A stretch of 64,000 nt of DNA from Pseudomonas simiae (GCF_900111895.1 NZ_FOKB01000003.1:62001-126000), one strand, 5' to 3'; shown: positions 36,507 to 46,642, numbered from the stretch's first letter. Numbers and translations are program-made. The notes: generated by a model from the sequence alone, not told the origin.

Positions 36507-37244
36507 ATGCACTGTCAACCAGACCACAAACACCAGGTTTACATCTGGTCAAAAAACACACAAACCTGTTTGATCTGCGATGAGGCAACGGACTCTTGCG
36601 ATGCTGTGTGCAACGCCTGCGAAACCGAGCTGCCTTGGTTGATGGAGCACTGCAACCTGTGCGCCCTGCCCTTGCCGATGGAGGGTTTGATCTGCGGTCA
36701 ATGCCAACAGCATCCACCGGCTTTCAAACAGGTGATCGCACCCTGGACTTACAGCTTTCCGATCGACTGTCTGATCAGCCGCTTCAAGCACCAGGCGCGC
36801 TGGCCCCTCGGACAAATGCTTGCACAGTTGTTGACGCAGCACCTGCAACACCGCTTCGACAACACCGAACTCACGCGCCCCGACTGCCTGCTACCGGTGC
36901 CCCTGGCGCGCAAGCGCCTGCGTGAACGCGGCTATAACCAGGCCTTGATGCTGGCGCGCTGGCTCAGCAGCTCCTTAAACATCGCCTACGATGAACACTT
37001 GTTGTTACGCCCCCATGAAACCGTCGCCCAACAAGCCCTCGATGCCAAGACCCGCAAACGCAACCTGCTCGGCGCTTTCGCCTTGGCGCCCGATGCCCAG
37101 GTGCAAGGCCGTCACTTTGCACTGGTGGACGACGTACTCACCACGGGTGCCACCGCCCACAGCCTGGCGCGGTTGTTGATGAACGCCGGGGCGCGACAGG
37201 TCGATGTGTACTGCCTGGCGCGCACGCCCAAACCAGGCAGCTGA
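36507..37244 (+). CDS. comF: ComF-family phosphoribosyltransferase-like protein
   Basis: The 245-residue protein has N-terminal zinc-type Cys pairs (CLICDE, CNAC, CNLC, CGQC) and a C-terminal phosphoribosyltransferase domain with VPLARKRLRERGYNQA and the PRPP loop ALVDDVLTTGATA. ComF proteins function in DNA uptake and related DNA metabolism; the exact activity is unsettled. It is divergent from bioB and 58 bases upstream of modE. Confidence 0.93.
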   Translation: MHCQPDHKHQVYIWSKNTQTCLICDEATDSCDAVCNACETELPWLMEHCNLCALPLPMEGLICGQCQQHPPAFKQVIAPWTYSFPIDCLISRFKHQARWPLGQMLAQLLTQHLQHRFDNTELTRPDCLLPVPLARKRLRERGYNQALMLARWLSSSLNIAYDEHLLLRPHETVAQQALDAKTRKRNLLGAFALAPDAQVQGRHFALVDDVLTTGATAHSLARLLMNAGARQVDVYCLARTPKPGS

Positions 37245-37302
37245 CTTGACTCCGTCCCACCTTGCCCGCAACGTTCGGCCCACCACATCGAAGCGTATTG
37301 CC

Positions 37303-38067
37303 ATGTCTCTGCCAACGCCCCTCAGCCAACACATCATCCGCCGCCCCCAGCGCATTGCCCTGCTGGCGCATATCGCCGAGCAGGGTTCTATCACCCGCGC
37401 GGCGAAAAGCGCGGGGTTGAGTTACAAGGCGGCGTGGGATGCCATTGATGAGCTGAACAACCTGGCGCAAAAGCCGCTGGTGGAACGCAGCGTCGGCGGG
37501 AAAGGTGGCGGCGGCGCCAAGCTGACGGCGGAAGGTGAGCGCGTGCTGCGTCTTTATCAGCGCCTGCAAGTATTGCAGGCCCAAGTGCTGGGCTCTGACG
37601 AAGCCGCCAGTGACTTCAACCTGCTGGGCCGCTTGATGCTGCGCACCAGCGCGCGTAATCAACTGCATGGTCAGGTCGTCGCTATCGAGCAGCATGGCCG
37701 CAATGATCTGATCCGTCTGCAACTGGCTGGCGGGCTGACCCTGGCTGCGCAGATCACCCACGACAGCACGCAGCGACTAGAGCTGGAGATCGGCGTGGAA
37801 GTGGTCGCACTGATCAAGGCCGGCTGGCTGGAATTGCTGGCGCCCGAGGCCTTAGCAACAACTGGAAACAATTGCATGAGCGGCATCGTCGACGCCATTC
37901 TCGACGCCGAGGACGGCCCCAGCGAAGTGCGTGTCATCCTGCCCAACAGCCAGGTTTTATGCGCCCTGGCGCAGCCCGACACGCTCAAGGCTCTGTGCGT
38001 GGCCGAAGGTAAAGCGATCCAGGTTCAATGTGCACCGAGCAATGTGCTGCTCGGCACACCGGTGTAA
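37303..38067 (+). CDS. modE: Molybdate-responsive regulator ModE
   Basis: The open frame begins at 37204 inside comF; ATG 37303 gives the family N-terminus (254 residues). A winged helix-turn-helix at about residues 20-85 (AEQGSITRAAKSAGLSYKAAWDAIDEL) is followed by GKGGGGAKLTAEG. Two TOBE/Mop domains follow (SARNQLHGQVVAIEQ and GNNCMSGIVDAILDAEDGPSEV) that bind molybdate or tungstate. ModE usually represses modABC; those genes are not in this window. Confidence 0.92.
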   Translation: MSLPTPLSQHIIRRPQRIALLAHIAEQGSITRAAKSAGLSYKAAWDAIDELNNLAQKPLVERSVGGKGGGGAKLTAEGERVLRLYQRLQVLQAQVLGSDEAASDFNLLGRLMLRTSARNQLHGQVVAIEQHGRNDLIRLQLAGGLTLAAQITHDSTQRLELEIGVEVVALIKAGWLELLAPEALATTGNNCMSGIVDAILDAEDGPSEVRVILPNSQVLCALAQPDTLKALCVAEGKAIQVQCAPSNVLLGTPV

Positions 38068-38145
38068 GCGGCCCGCTATTTAAACTGCAACAATTTCGTC
38101 ACGCCCGCTCCTTATGGTGTTTGCAAAAACCGCAGGGAGCCTGAG

Positions 38146-40044
38146 ATGAGCCTATTAGAAGAAAACCAAGCCACCGACCTTGAGCAGATGGTCGGCCTCA
38201 CCCGCCGCCGCTTCATCGGTGCCGGTGCCCTGTGCGGCGCCGCGATGTTCCTCGGCGGCAACCTGCTGACCCGCAGCGCTCTCGCCGTCAACGCCGCCAG
38301 CGCCAGCCCGTTGCTGGGTTTCACCAGCATCGCCGCTGCCACCAGCGACGCCATTACCTTGCCGCCGGGCTACAGCGCTTCGGTGCTGATCAGCTGGGGC
38401 CAGCCGCTGAGCAAGAGCGCGCCGGCCTTCGACCCGTCCGGCAACGGCACGGCCAAGGCCCAGGAGCAACAGTTCGGCGACAACAACGACGGCATGAGCC
38501 TGTTTGCCTTCCCCGGTGACGACAACCGCGCGCTTATGGCGATCAACAACGAATACACCAACTATCGCTACCTTTTCGCCCACGGCGGTGCGCCGCAGTC
38601 GGCCGAAGACGTGCACAAGGCCCAGGCCAGCGAAGGTGTGTCAGTGATCGAAGTACGCCGCAAGGGCGACACCTGGCAGTTCGTGCAGGACTCGCGCTAC
38701 AACCGCCGCATCCATGGCAACTCGCCGATCCGCCTCAGCGGCCCCGCCGCCGGCCACGACTGGCTGAAAACCAGCGCCGACAAGTCCGGTAAAAAAGCCC
38801 TGGGTACCTTCCAGAACTGCGCCAACGGCAAGACACCGTGGGGCACTTATCTGACGTGCGAAGAGAACTTCACCGACTGCTTCGGCAGCAGCAACCCGCA
38901 ACAGACCTTCGACGCCGAGCAGAAACGCTATGGCGTGGTCGCCGCCAGCAAAGACATCAACTGGCACCAACACGACCCACGCTTCGACATCGCCAAGAAT
39001 CCCAACGAACTCAACCGCCACGGTTGGGTCGTGGAAATCGACCCGTTCGACCCACAATCCACCCCGGCCAAACGCACCGCCCTGGGCCGCTTCAAGCACG
39101 AAAACGCTGCCTTGGCGGAAACCCGCGACGGCCGCGCCGTGGTGTACATGGGCGACGATGAGCGCGGCGAGTTCATCTACAAGTTCGTCAGCCGCGACAA
39201 GATCAACCACAAGAACCCCAAGGCCAACAAAGACTTGCTCGACCACGGCACCTTGTATGTGGCGATCTTCGACGCGGGCGACGGCAACACCGACCACCCC
39301 AAGGGCAAGGGCCAATGGGTCGAGCTGACCCACGGCAAAAACGGCATCGACGCCAGCACCGGTTTTGCCAGCCAGGCCGAAGTGCTGATCCACGCCCGCC
39401 TGGCCGCCAGCGTGGTGAAAGCCACACGCATGGACCGCCCGGAATGGATCGTGGTCAGCCCCACTGATGGCCAGGTCTATTGCACCCTGACCAATAACGC
39501 CAAGCGGGGTGAAGAGGGCCAGCCAGTGGGCGGCCCCAACCCACGTGAGAAAAACGTCTACGGCCAGATCCTGCGTTGGAAGGCCGACGCCGATAACCAC
39601 GGTGCCTCGACATTCACCTGGGACCTGTTTGTGGTGGCCGGCAACCCGGGTGTGCACGCCGGCACGCCAAAAGGTGGCTCGTCGAACATCAACCCGCAGA
39701 ACATGTTCAACAGCCCCGATGGCTTGGGCTTCGACAAGGCCGGGCGCTTGTGGATCCTCACAGACGGGGACTACAGCAACGCCGGAGATTTCGCAGGCAT
39801 GGGCAATAACCAGATGCTGTGTGCAGACCCCGCCACCGGGGAAATCCGCCGTTTCATGGTCGGGCCGGTGGCCTGTGAAGTGACAGGCATCAGCTTCTCG
39901 CCGGATCAGAAGACGCTCTTTGTAGGGATTCAGCATCCGGGGGAGACCGGCGGTTCGACCTGGCCGGAGCATCTGCCGAATGGCAAGCCGCGCTCGTCGG
40001 TGATGGCGATTCGCCGGGATGACGGCGGTATCGTCGGCGCCTGA
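38146..40044 (+). CDS. phoX: PhoX-family periplasmic phosphatase (Tat-exported)
   Basis: The 632-residue protein has a twin-arginine signal, LTRRRFIGAGALCGAAMFLGG (about residues 22-42), ending near SALA. Downstream are the PhoX/DUF839 segments WGTYLTCEENFTDCFG, NRHGWVVEIDPFDP, SPDGLGFDKAGRLWILTD and GPVACEVTGISFSPD. PhoX enzymes are calcium- and iron-dependent alkaline phosphatases that release phosphate in the periplasm. The upstream region has only a poor match to a PHO box. A GGGAG ribosome site is present. A REP pair follows. Confidence 0.88.
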   Translation: MSLLEENQATDLEQMVGLTRRRFIGAGALCGAAMFLGGNLLTRSALAVNAASASPLLGFTSIAAATSDAITLPPGYSASVLISWGQPLSKSAPAFDPSGNGTAKAQEQQFGDNNDGMSLFAFPGDDNRALMAINNEYTNYRYLFAHGGAPQSAEDVHKAQASEGVSVIEVRRKGDTWQFVQDSRYNRRIHGNSPIRLSGPAAGHDWLKTSADKSGKKALGTFQNCANGKTPWGTYLTCEENFTDCFGSSNPQQTFDAEQKRYGVVAASKDINWHQHDPRFDIAKNPNELNRHGWVVEIDPFDPQSTPAKRTALGRFKHENAALAETRDGRAVVYMGDDERGEFIYKFVSRDKINHKNPKANKDLLDHGTLYVAIFDAGDGNTDHPKGKGQWVELTHGKNGIDASTGFASQAEVLIHARLAASVVKATRMDRPEWIVVSPTDGQVYCTLTNNAKRGEEGQPVGGPNPREKNVYGQILRWKADADNHGASTFTWDLFVVAGNPGVHAGTPKGGSSNINPQNMFNSPDGLGFDKAGRLWILTDGDYSNAGDFAGMGNNQMLCADPATGEIRRFMVGPVACEVTGISFSPDQKTLFVGIQHPGETGGSTWPEHLPNGKPRSSVMAIRRDDGGIVGA

Positions 40045-40053
40045 TAGACCGCT

Positions 40054-40151
40054 TTCGCGAGCAAGTCGAGGCGTCGAACCGCCGCTCCCACATTCCACCG
40101 CATTCCTACAGGCTATACGCGGTGAAATATGGGAGCGCGCTTGCTCGCGAA
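40054..40151. repeat. Nested inverted REP pair (REPIN-like)
   Basis: TTCGCGAGCAAG (40054-40065) is complementary to CTTGCTCGCGAA (40140-40151), and nested inside them GCTCCCA (40084-40090) pairs with TGGGAGC (40130-40136). This is the layout of the REP doublets common in fluorescent pseudomonads. It lies between phoX and srkA. Confidence 0.75.
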
Positions 40152-40238
40152 GGCGTCCCCACAGCCACCACCTATCTATGCTCGTGTGCGTTACCATACC
40201 CGGCCGGACGCGGCGCCCTGCTGCGCGCAGGAGTTCGC

Positions 40239-41213
40239 ATGGCCCACCCGTTTGAAACACTCACGCCCGATCTGGTACTCGACGCTGTCGAAAGCATCGG
40301 CTTCCTCAGCGATGCTCGCGTTCTGGCGCTCAACAGCTACGAAAACCGTGTCTATCAAGTGGGTATCGAAGACTCGGAACCGCTGATCGCCAAGTTCTAT
40401 CGGCCACAGCGTTGGACCAACGAAGCAATCCTCGAAGAACACCGCTTTACTTTCGAACTGGCCGAATGCGAAGTCCCGGTGGTCGCGCCACTGATCCACA
40501 ACGGCGAAAGCCTGTTCGAACACGCCGGCTTCCGCTTCACCTTGTTCCCGCGCCGTGGCGGCCGCGCGCCGGAGCCGGGCAATCTCGATCAACTGTATCG
40601 CCTCGGGCAATTGCTCGGCCGTTTGCATGCGGTGGGTTCCACCCGCCCGTTCGAACACCGGGAAGCCCTGGGCGTGAAGAACTTCGGTCACGACTCCCTG
40701 ACCACGTTGCTCGAAGGCAATTTCATTCCCAAGAGCCTGCTGCCGGCCTACGAGTCCGTGGCCCGCGACCTGCTCAAGCGTGTGGAAGAGGTGTACAAGG
40801 CCACGCCGCACAAGAACATCCGCATGCACGGCGATTGCCACCCCGGCAACATGATGTGTCGCGACGAGATGTTCCACATCGTTGACCTGGACGACTGCCG
40901 CATGGGTCCGGCAGTGCAGGACCTGTGGATGATGCTCGCCGGAGATCGTCAGGAATGTCTGGGCCAGCTCTCGGAATTGATGGACGGCTACCAGGAATTC
41001 CATGACTTCGACCCGCGTGAACTGGCGCTGATCGAACCCCTGCGCGCCTTGCGTCTGATGCACTACAGCGCCTGGCTGGCGCGGCGCTGGGACGACCCGG
41101 CGTTCCCTCACAGCTTCCCGTGGTTTGGCAGCGAGCGTTATTGGGGCGATCAGGTGCTGGCGTTGCGCGAGCAACTCTCGGCCTTGAACGAAGAACCCCT
41201 GAAACTGTTTTAA
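40239..41213 (+). CDS. srkA: Stress-response kinase SrkA (YihE)
   Basis: ATG 40239 with AGGAG six bases upstream gives 324 residues; the open frame starts earlier within the REP pair. The kinase-like motifs are ALNSYENRVYQVGIED, then LIAKFYRPQRW (ATP-binding Lys), the catalytic loop HGDCHPGNMM and the metal Asp in IVDLDDCRMGP. SrkA is a Ser/Thr kinase that limits cell death under stress. Length and motifs are standard. Confidence 0.93.
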   Translation: MAHPFETLTPDLVLDAVESIGFLSDARVLALNSYENRVYQVGIEDSEPLIAKFYRPQRWTNEAILEEHRFTFELAECEVPVVAPLIHNGESLFEHAGFRFTLFPRRGGRAPEPGNLDQLYRLGQLLGRLHAVGSTRPFEHREALGVKNFGHDSLTTLLEGNFIPKSLLPAYESVARDLLKRVEEVYKATPHKNIRMHGDCHPGNMMCRDEMFHIVDLDDCRMGPAVQDLWMMLAGDRQECLGQLSELMDGYQEFHDFDPRELALIEPLRALRLMHYSAWLARRWDDPAFPHSFPWFGSERYWGDQVLALREQLSALNEEPLKLF

Positions 41214-41219
41214 CGGCTG

Positions 41220-41246
41220 TTCTGTGGGAGACCGGCTCCCACAGAA
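41220..41246. repeat. Perfect 11-bp-arm palindrome between srkA and rarD
   Basis: TTCTGTGGGAG (41220-41230) and CTCCCACAGAA (41236-41246) around ACCGG. It begins six bases past the srkA stop. No T-run follows, so it is either a REP-type element or a 3' stabilising hairpin rather than a classical terminator. Confidence 0.7.
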
Positions 41247-41315
41247 AGCAGATCCCATTGCCTGAGAAATATCCTTACAATTGCGCTTTGTTAGCTGCCT
41301 AAGCAAGGATTCCGC

Positions 41316-42200
41316 ATGCAAGCCGCCAACCCCCGCAAGGGGTACATCCTGGGCCTGAGCGCCTATGTCATCTGGGGTCTGTTCCCGCTCTACTTCAAAG
41401 CCATCGCCAGCGTACCCGCTGCCGAGATCATCGTACACCGCGTGCTGTGGTCGGCGCTGTTCGGCGGTTTGCTGTTGATGGTGTGGAAGCATCCCGGCTG
41501 GTTCCGCGAATTGCGCGACAACCCCAAGCGCCTGGCGATCCTGGCCCTCAGTGGTTCGTTGATTGCGGGCAACTGGCTGACTTACGTGTGGTCGGTGAAT
41601 ACCGGACGCATGCTGGAAGCGAGCCTGGGTTACTACATCAACCCACTGGTGAATGTGGTGCTGGGCATGCTGATCCTGGGCGAACGCCTGCGGCGCTTGC
41701 AGTGGGTGGCCGTCGGGCTGGCCGCCGTGGGTGTGGCGCAACAGGTGTGGCAAGTCGGCAGCTTGCCGTGGGTATCGCTGGTGCTGGCGTTGACCTTTGG
41801 CTTCTACGGGCTGATTCGCAAGCAGGCGCCCGTTAAAGCGCTGCCGGGGCTTGTGGTGGAAACCTGGATGCTGGTGCCGATTGCAGTGGCCTGGTTGCTG
41901 TTCAACCCGACCGCCCATAGTGCCCAGATGGCGTTCTGGAGTACGTCCGAAGCCTGGTGGCTGGTGGCCGCCGGCCCGGTGACGCTGATCCCGTTGGTGT
42001 GTTTCAACGCCGCCGCACGGCATTTGCCCTACACCGCATTGGGCTTTTTGCAGTACGTCGCACCGACGCTGGTGTTGCTGGAAGCCGTGCTGCTGTTCGG
42101 TGAACACCTGGCACCGAGCACACTGACCGCCTTCGCCTTCATCTGGGCAGGCCTGGTGGTGTACAGCGTTGATATCTGGCTCAGCGCACGCAAACGCTGA
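41316..42200 (+). CDS. rarD: EamA-family permease RarD
   Basis: The 294-residue protein has ten predicted hydrophobic segments in two EamA repeats and the RarD-typical start KGYILGLSAYVIWGLFPLYFKAI, with IPLVCFNAAARHLPYTALGFLQYVAPT near the end. RarD is a drug/metabolite-family exporter of uncertain substrate. AAGGA lies before the ATG. Its homologue is near srkA in other pseudomonads (recalled). Confidence 0.93.
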   Translation: MQAANPRKGYILGLSAYVIWGLFPLYFKAIASVPAAEIIVHRVLWSALFGGLLLMVWKHPGWFRELRDNPKRLAILALSGSLIAGNWLTYVWSVNTGRMLEASLGYYINPLVNVVLGMLILGERLRRLQWVAVGLAAVGVAQQVWQVGSLPWVSLVLALTFGFYGLIRKQAPVKALPGLVVETWMLVPIAVAWLLFNPTAHSAQMAFWSTSEAWWLVAAGPVTLIPLVCFNAAARHLPYTALGFLQYVAPTLVLLEAVLLFGEHLAPSTLTAFAFIWAGLVVYSVDIWLSARKR

Positions 42201-42263
42201 TCAAATAACGTACAAACCTCTGCAAGCCACAGCGGGCGTGGCTTGCAGGCATCCACCCCAAGG

Positions 42264-42741
42264 TTATCCACAACCTGATCCCCGCCATTTGTGCACAAGC
42301 TTTTGAAATTGCTCGTTTTTTGCTCAAATGACGGAGGCGCCCGGCGGGCGTGGCCTGGCGCCGGGTCTCTACAGGTTATCCACAGGCCCATGCAAGATTT
42401 CCATGCATAACCCTGTGGGCAGATTATTCCTCGTGATGCAGTTCCACCATCAAGTCATCGGCCAGGGTTTCCAGGGACAACTGCAAGGTATCGAGGGACA
42501 ACGCCGCTGGCACCTGCAACAACGCCTCGGCGGTAAACAATGGATCGCCGCTCATGGGTGCCGGGCGCACATCGGTACTCAGGCTCTCCAGGTTTACACC
42601 CTGCTTGCTCAGCAGCGCCGTAATCTCGCGCACAATGCCCGCACGGTCATTGCCCACCAGCGTCATCATGATCGATCTGGAGGCCGAGGCCTGTCCGCTA
42701 CTGCCCTCGCCCACCAGCACGCGAATGCCATGTGTGGATAA
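42264..42741. promoter_or_regulatory. Three perfect DnaA boxes (TTATCCACA) around the gcvR-like gene
   Basis: TTATCCACA occurs at 42264-42272 and 42376-42384 on the plus strand; its complement TGTGGATAA occurs at 42733-42741, inside the gcvR-like gene. Two lie in the 220-base gap between rarD and that gene. Confidence 0.55.
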
Positions 42742-42936
42742 ATCCTCCAGCGCCCCGACCAACGCCTGACGGTGCTCTGCAGGAACGCTGACCCGCAGGA
42801 TCCCGGCAAACTGCCCGGCCATGTGGGCCATGCGGCTTTCCAGCCAGTTGCCGCCGTGGGCGGCGATGTTCTGCGCAATGCGTTCAACCAGCCCGGGTTT
42901 GTCGGCGGCGATAATTGTGAGTACAAGATGGTCCAT
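42424..42936 (-). CDS. GcvR-like ACT-domain protein
   Basis: ATG 42936 with AGAGGG seven bases upstream gives MDHLVLTIIAADKPGLVERIAQNIAAHGGNWLESRM (170 residues). It has two ACT domains: the first at residues 1-75, the second from about 87 (SIMMTLVGNDRAGIVREITALLSKQGVNLESL). GcvR proteins repress the glycine cleavage operon through GcvA in enterobacteria; in Pseudomonas this family is often annotated as a glycine cleavage repressor without proof. Confidence 0.8.
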   Translation of the reverse strand: MDHLVLTIIAADKPGLVERIAQNIAAHGGNWLESRMAHMAGQFAGILRVSVPAEHRQALVGALEDLSTHGIRVLVGEGSSGQASASRSIMMTLVGNDRAGIVREITALLSKQGVNLESLSTDVRPAPMSGDPLFTAEALLQVPAALSLDTLQLSLETLADDLMVELHHEE

Positions 42937-43203
42937 GGCCAAGCCCTCTGGAATTCAATCTACAAGGTGGACCCGCAAGCCCTTGAAAACAAATCGTGTA
43001 CCATTTTTATATTTATCTGGAACAATCCATTAGTTTTTTGAGAACATCCGGTTCTCCGCTGTGACCGTACGACCAAAGTGGGTCGCTAAACGACGTATTT
43101 AGTCTAATTTTCACAACCGCAAGTCATCATGTAGTATGCCCAATCGTGCACTACATAATGAAAATCTGAAACAGCGCATAAGCTCCGCAGAGTGAGGCAA
43201 GCA

Positions 43204-45381
43204 ATGACTGAACACGTTCAAGTCGGTGGCCTGCAGGTCGCCAAAGTCCTGTTCGACTTCGTGAACAACGAAGCCATTCCCGGCACCGGCATTACTGCCG
43301 ACCAGTTCTGGGCCGGCGCCGACAAGGTCATCCACGACCTGGCACCGAAGAACAAAGCCCTACTCGCCAAACGCGACGATTTCCAAGCGCGGATCGATAC
43401 CTGGCACCAGACCCACGCCGGCCAGGCGCATGACCCGGTGGCTTACAAAGCCTTCCTGCAAGACATTGGATACCTGCTGCCAGAAGCCGCAGACTTCCAG
43501 GCCACGACCCAAAACGTCGATGACGAGATCGCCCGCATGGCCGGCCCGCAGCTGGTAGTGCCGGTGATGAACGCCCGCTTCGCCCTCAACGCCTCCAATG
43601 CGCGCTGGGGCTCTCTGTATGACGCGCTGTATGGCACCGATGCCATCAGCGAAGCCGACGGCGCCGAAAAGGGCCAGGGCTACAACAAGGTACGTGGCGA
43701 CAAGGTCATCGCCTTCGCCCGCGCCTTCCTCGATGAGGCCGCACCGCTCAGCGCCGGCAGCCACGTGGATTCGACCGGCTACAAGATCGTCGACGGCAAG
43801 CTGATCGTCAGCCTCAAGGGCGGCAGCAACAGCGGCCTGCGCGATGACGCACAGTTGATCGGTTTCCAGGGCCCTGCAGCGCAGCCGATTGCGATCCTGC
43901 TGAAACACAACGGCCTGCACTTCGAAATCCAGATCGACGCCAGCACCCCTGTCGGCCAGACCGACGCCGCCGGCATCAAAGATGTGCTGATGGAAGCCGC
44001 GCTGACCACCATCATGGACTGCGAAGACTCCGTCGCCGCCGTCGATGCCGACGACAAAGTGGTGATCTACCGCAACTGGCTCGGCCTGATGAAGGGCGAC
44101 CTGGCCGAAGAAGTCGCCAAGGGCGGCAAGACCTTCACCCGCACCATGAATGCCGACCGTGTCTACACCGGCGTGAATGGCCAGGACGTGACCCTGCATG
44201 GCCGTTCGCTGCTGTTCGTGCGTAACGTTGGCCACCTGATGACCATCGACGCGATCCTCGACAAAGACGGCAACGAAGTGCCGGAAGGTATTCTCGACGG
44301 GCTGATCACCAGCCTGGCGGCGATCCACAGCCTCAACGGCAACAGCAGCCGCAAAAACAGCCGCACGGGTTCCGTGTACATCGTGAAACCGAAGATGCAC
44401 GGCCCGGAAGAAGCGGCGTTCACCAATGAGCTGTTCGGGCGCATCGAAGACGTGCTGAACCTGCCGCGCAACACCCTCAAAGTCGGGATCATGGACGAGG
44501 AGCGCCGCACCACGGTCAACCTCAAGGCCTGCATCAAGGCGGCCAGTGAGCGCGTGGTATTCATCAACACCGGCTTCCTCGACCGTACCGGCGACGAGAT
44601 CCACACCTCCATGGAAGCCGGCGCGATGGTGCGCAAGGCCGCCATGAAGGCGGAAAAATGGATCAGCGCCTACGAGAACTGGAACGTGGATATCGGCCTG
44701 AGCACCGGCCTGCAAGGTCGCGCGCAGATCGGTAAAGGCATGTGGGCCATGCCCGACCTGATGGCCGCAATGCTCGAGCAGAAGATCGCCCACCCACTGG
44801 CCGGCGCCAACACCGCCTGGGTACCGTCGCCCACGGCGGCTGCCCTGCACGTGTTGCACTATCACAAGGTCGACGTATTCGCCCGCCAGGCCGAACTGGC
44901 CAAGCGCGAGCGCGCGTCGGTGGACGACATCCTGACCATTCCCTTGGCCAGTAACACCAATTGGTCCGACGAAGAAATCCGCAACGAGCTGGACAACAAC
45001 GCCCAGGGCATCCTCGGCTATGTCGTCCGCTGGATCGACCAGGGTGTTGGCTGCTCGAAAGTGCCGGACATCAACGATGTGGGCCTGATGGAAGACCGCG
45101 CCACCCTGCGTATCTCCAGCCAGCACATCGCCAACTGGCTGCGCCACGGCATCGTCAATGAAGTCCAGGTGATGGAAAGCCTCAAGCGCATGGCGCCAGT
45201 GGTGGACCGTCAAAATGCCGGGGACAAGCTGTATCGCCCACTGGCACCGGATTTCGACAGCAATATCGCGTTCCAGGCGGCGGTGGAGTTGGTGATTGAA
45301 GGTACCAAACAGCCGAATGGGTATACCGAACCGGTGTTGCACCGCAGGCGTCGGGAGTTCAAGGCTAAAAACGGCCTGTAA
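43204..45381 (+). CDS. glcB: Malate synthase G
   Basis: ATG 43204 gives 725 residues, standard for the monomeric G-type enzyme. Characteristic segments are [52 protein letters not shown] and [11 protein letters not shown]. It condenses glyoxylate with acetyl-CoA to malate in the glyoxylate and glycolate pathways. A GAGG ribosome site lies upstream. It is monocistronic, with a strong terminator immediately after. Confidence 0.96.
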   Translation: MTEHVQVGGLQVAKVLFDFVNNEAIPGTGITADQFWAGADKVIHDLAPKNKALLAKRDDFQARIDTWHQTHAGQAHDPVAYKAFLQDIGYLLPEAADFQATTQNVDDEIARMAGPQLVVPVMNARFALNASNARWGSLYDALYGTDAISEADGAEKGQGYNKVRGDKVIAFARAFLDEAAPLSAGSHVDSTGYKIVDGKLIVSLKGGSNSGLRDDAQLIGFQGPAAQPIAILLKHNGLHFEIQIDASTPVGQTDAAGIKDVLMEAALTTIMDCEDSVAAVDADDKVVIYRNWLGLMKGDLAEEVAKGGKTFTRTMNADRVYTGVNGQDVTLHGRSLLFVRNVGHLMTIDAILDKDGNEVPEGILDGLITSLAAIHSLNGNSSRKNSRTGSVYIVKPKMHGPEEAAFTNELFGRIEDVLNLPRNTLKVGIMDEERRTTVNLKACIKAASERVVFINTGFLDRTGDEIHTSMEAGAMVRKAAMKAEKWISAYENWNVDIGLSTGLQGRAQIGKGMWAMPDLMAAMLEQKIAHPLAGANTAWVPSPTAAALHVLHYHKVDVFARQAELAKRERASVDDILTIPLASNTNWSDEEIRNELDNNAQGILGYVVRWIDQGVGCSKVPDINDVGLMEDRATLRISSQHIANWLRHGIVNEVQVMESLKRMAPVVDRQNAGDKLYRPLAPDFDSNIAFQAAVELVIEGTKQPNGYTEPVLHRRRREFKAKNGL

Positions 45382-45384
45382 ATG

Positions 45385-45416
45385 AAAAAGCCCTGATCGT
45401 GAGATCAGGGCTTTTT
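45385..45416. terminator. Bidirectional terminator between glcB and the 45418 gene
   Basis: AAAAAGCCCTGATC-GTGA-GATCAGGGCTTTTT is a perfect 14-bp stem with T-runs on both strands. It serves glcB and the convergent minus-strand gene. Confidence 0.92.
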
Positions 45417-45417
45417 A

Positions 45418-45861
45418 TTAACGCTTTAGAGGCACACTAAACCCGTAGTTGAATGTACCGCTGAACGTAAGTACATCACCCGTTTTATTACTGACTTTGC
45501 CGTCTCGCACAAGGCCCGAGAGCTCGACTCTATCTACTGTAGGTTCGGGGATGATTTGATATTTGACCTCTATCGTTCCTGAGGGGGCTCGGTCGTATTC
45601 CTCAAACGGACTGAGCATAAATATTACTTTCGAGATCTCCGACAAGTTGAATTCGTTATTCCCCTCTTCGACTCTTTTCGGAGAATAGGTCAAGCTAATA
45701 CCTAAGCCGTTGACTTCGTCTGTGGGTATTATCAGTCGTTGAATGTCCCTGATGATCCTCCGCGAGGTTAATTTGAGACGATTGCCTTTGAGGGTGTATT
45801 CAAACTCCGCTAACGCGTGGTCAGCGTCAGCCTGAGGGCTGTTATCTTCTGCAGTGGGCAT
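45418..45861 (-). CDS. Hypothetical protein
   Basis: The 147-residue soluble protein has an acidic N-terminus (MPTAEDNSPQADADH) and a mainly beta-strand composition (LGISLTYSPKR, TIEVKYQIIPEPTVDRVEL, VLTFSGTFNYGFSVPLKR). There is no signal peptide, membrane segment or known motif. It sits alone between glcB and the response regulator, on the minus strand, and its base composition looks more AT-rich than its neighbours, which suggests recent acquisition. Confidence 0.6.
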   Translation of the reverse strand: MPTAEDNSPQADADHALAEFEYTLKGNRLKLTSRRIIRDIQRLIIPTDEVNGLGISLTYSPKRVEEGNNEFNLSEISKVIFMLSPFEEYDRAPSGTIEVKYQIIPEPTVDRVELSGLVRDGKVSNKTGDVLTFSGTFNYGFSVPLKR

Positions 45862-45988
45862 AAATTAGATTCCTGTTCAGGTCATGGGCCAAAAGCTCGT
45901 CAAGAGCACCCAAACCATTGAACATGCGATCGCCCACTGCAACGACTGTCAGAGTTGACAGTGTGGTGTAACTCCAGACAAACGGCCC

Positions 45989-46435
45989 CTACTGCGCCAT
46001 CCCCAACTCCCGCTTGACCATCTTCGCCAACTTCACGCTATCAATCGGTTTCAGCAAAAAATCCACCACGCTCAAGTGCATCGCATCAATCACATCTGGC
46101 GCTTCGGCGTCCCCCGACATGATGATAATGGGCAATGCAGCGCGAGTGGAATCTCGCACTAGCTTGATCAACTCCAGCCCGTTGCCGGGGTTCATGCGCA
46201 AATCGGTGATCAGCAAACCGATGGAGCTGCTCGACTTCAACAAATCCCACGCCGCCTCACCACTGTCAGCCGTCATGCAGCGAATACCGTCCAGTCCCAG
46301 GATTTCCGCCAGCAATTCGCGTGCGTCCTTGTCGTCGTCGACGATCAGCACGCGTTGTGGCGGTAAATCAGGCTCCAGCATCACGGCGCTCAGCGCCTCG
46401 CGCTCAGCGTCACTCAAAATATCGTGGTCGGACAT
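45989..46435 (-). CDS. Stand-alone response-regulator receiver protein
   Basis: The frame opens at 46501, but ATG 46435 (MSDHDILSDAEREALSAVM) is a likely start, giving 148 residues. The receiver domain is complete: VLIVDDDKDARELL (acidic pocket), the phosphorylation Asp in LLITDLRMNPGNG, IIIMSGDA and the Lys in DFLLKPIDS. There is no output domain. No histidine kinase lies nearby, so its partner must be elsewhere. The DUF294 gene is divergent from it. Confidence 0.85.
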   Translation of the reverse strand: MSDHDILSDAEREALSAVMLEPDLPPQRVLIVDDDKDARELLAEILGLDGIRCMTADSGEAAWDLLKSSSSIGLLITDLRMNPGNGLELIKLVRDSTRAALPIIIMSGDAEAPDVIDAMHLSVVDFLLKPIDSVKLAKMVKRELGMAQ

Positions 46436-46642
46436 ACGGTTCTCAGCAGTTCTAATCAATCTCCCAGCACACTCGTCAGACATCTGCGGAAGGGCGTTCA
46501 ATGTGCACTTCGTCGGAAAGTTTGCCTAGTGGGCGTTCTACGGGTTTTGGACGATAGTCATGTAAGGTTTTTCCCTAGGTGTGTGCCGTTTGTATCGACC
46601 TAGACTTACGTCCAATGGGCACCCGCCGCGCGGGAGTCGACC

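Noticed and set aside
36533..36566. Inverted repeat CAGGTTT...AAACCTG as a BirA operator for bioB
   Set aside because: Half-sites are in the wrong order for the known operator and lie inside the comF reading frame.
38068..38145. PHO box upstream of phoX
   Set aside because: CTGCAAC-AATT-TCGTCAC matches only about four of seven positions in each half, too weak to list as a site.
40191..42107. 638-residue minus-strand open frame across srkA and rarD
   Set aside because: It spans two well-recognised plus-strand genes and the gap between them, with Gln/His-rich shadow composition.
43360..45342. 660-residue minus-strand open frame opposite glcB
   Set aside because: It is a shadow of the high-GC glcB coding sequence and has no domain or ribosome site.
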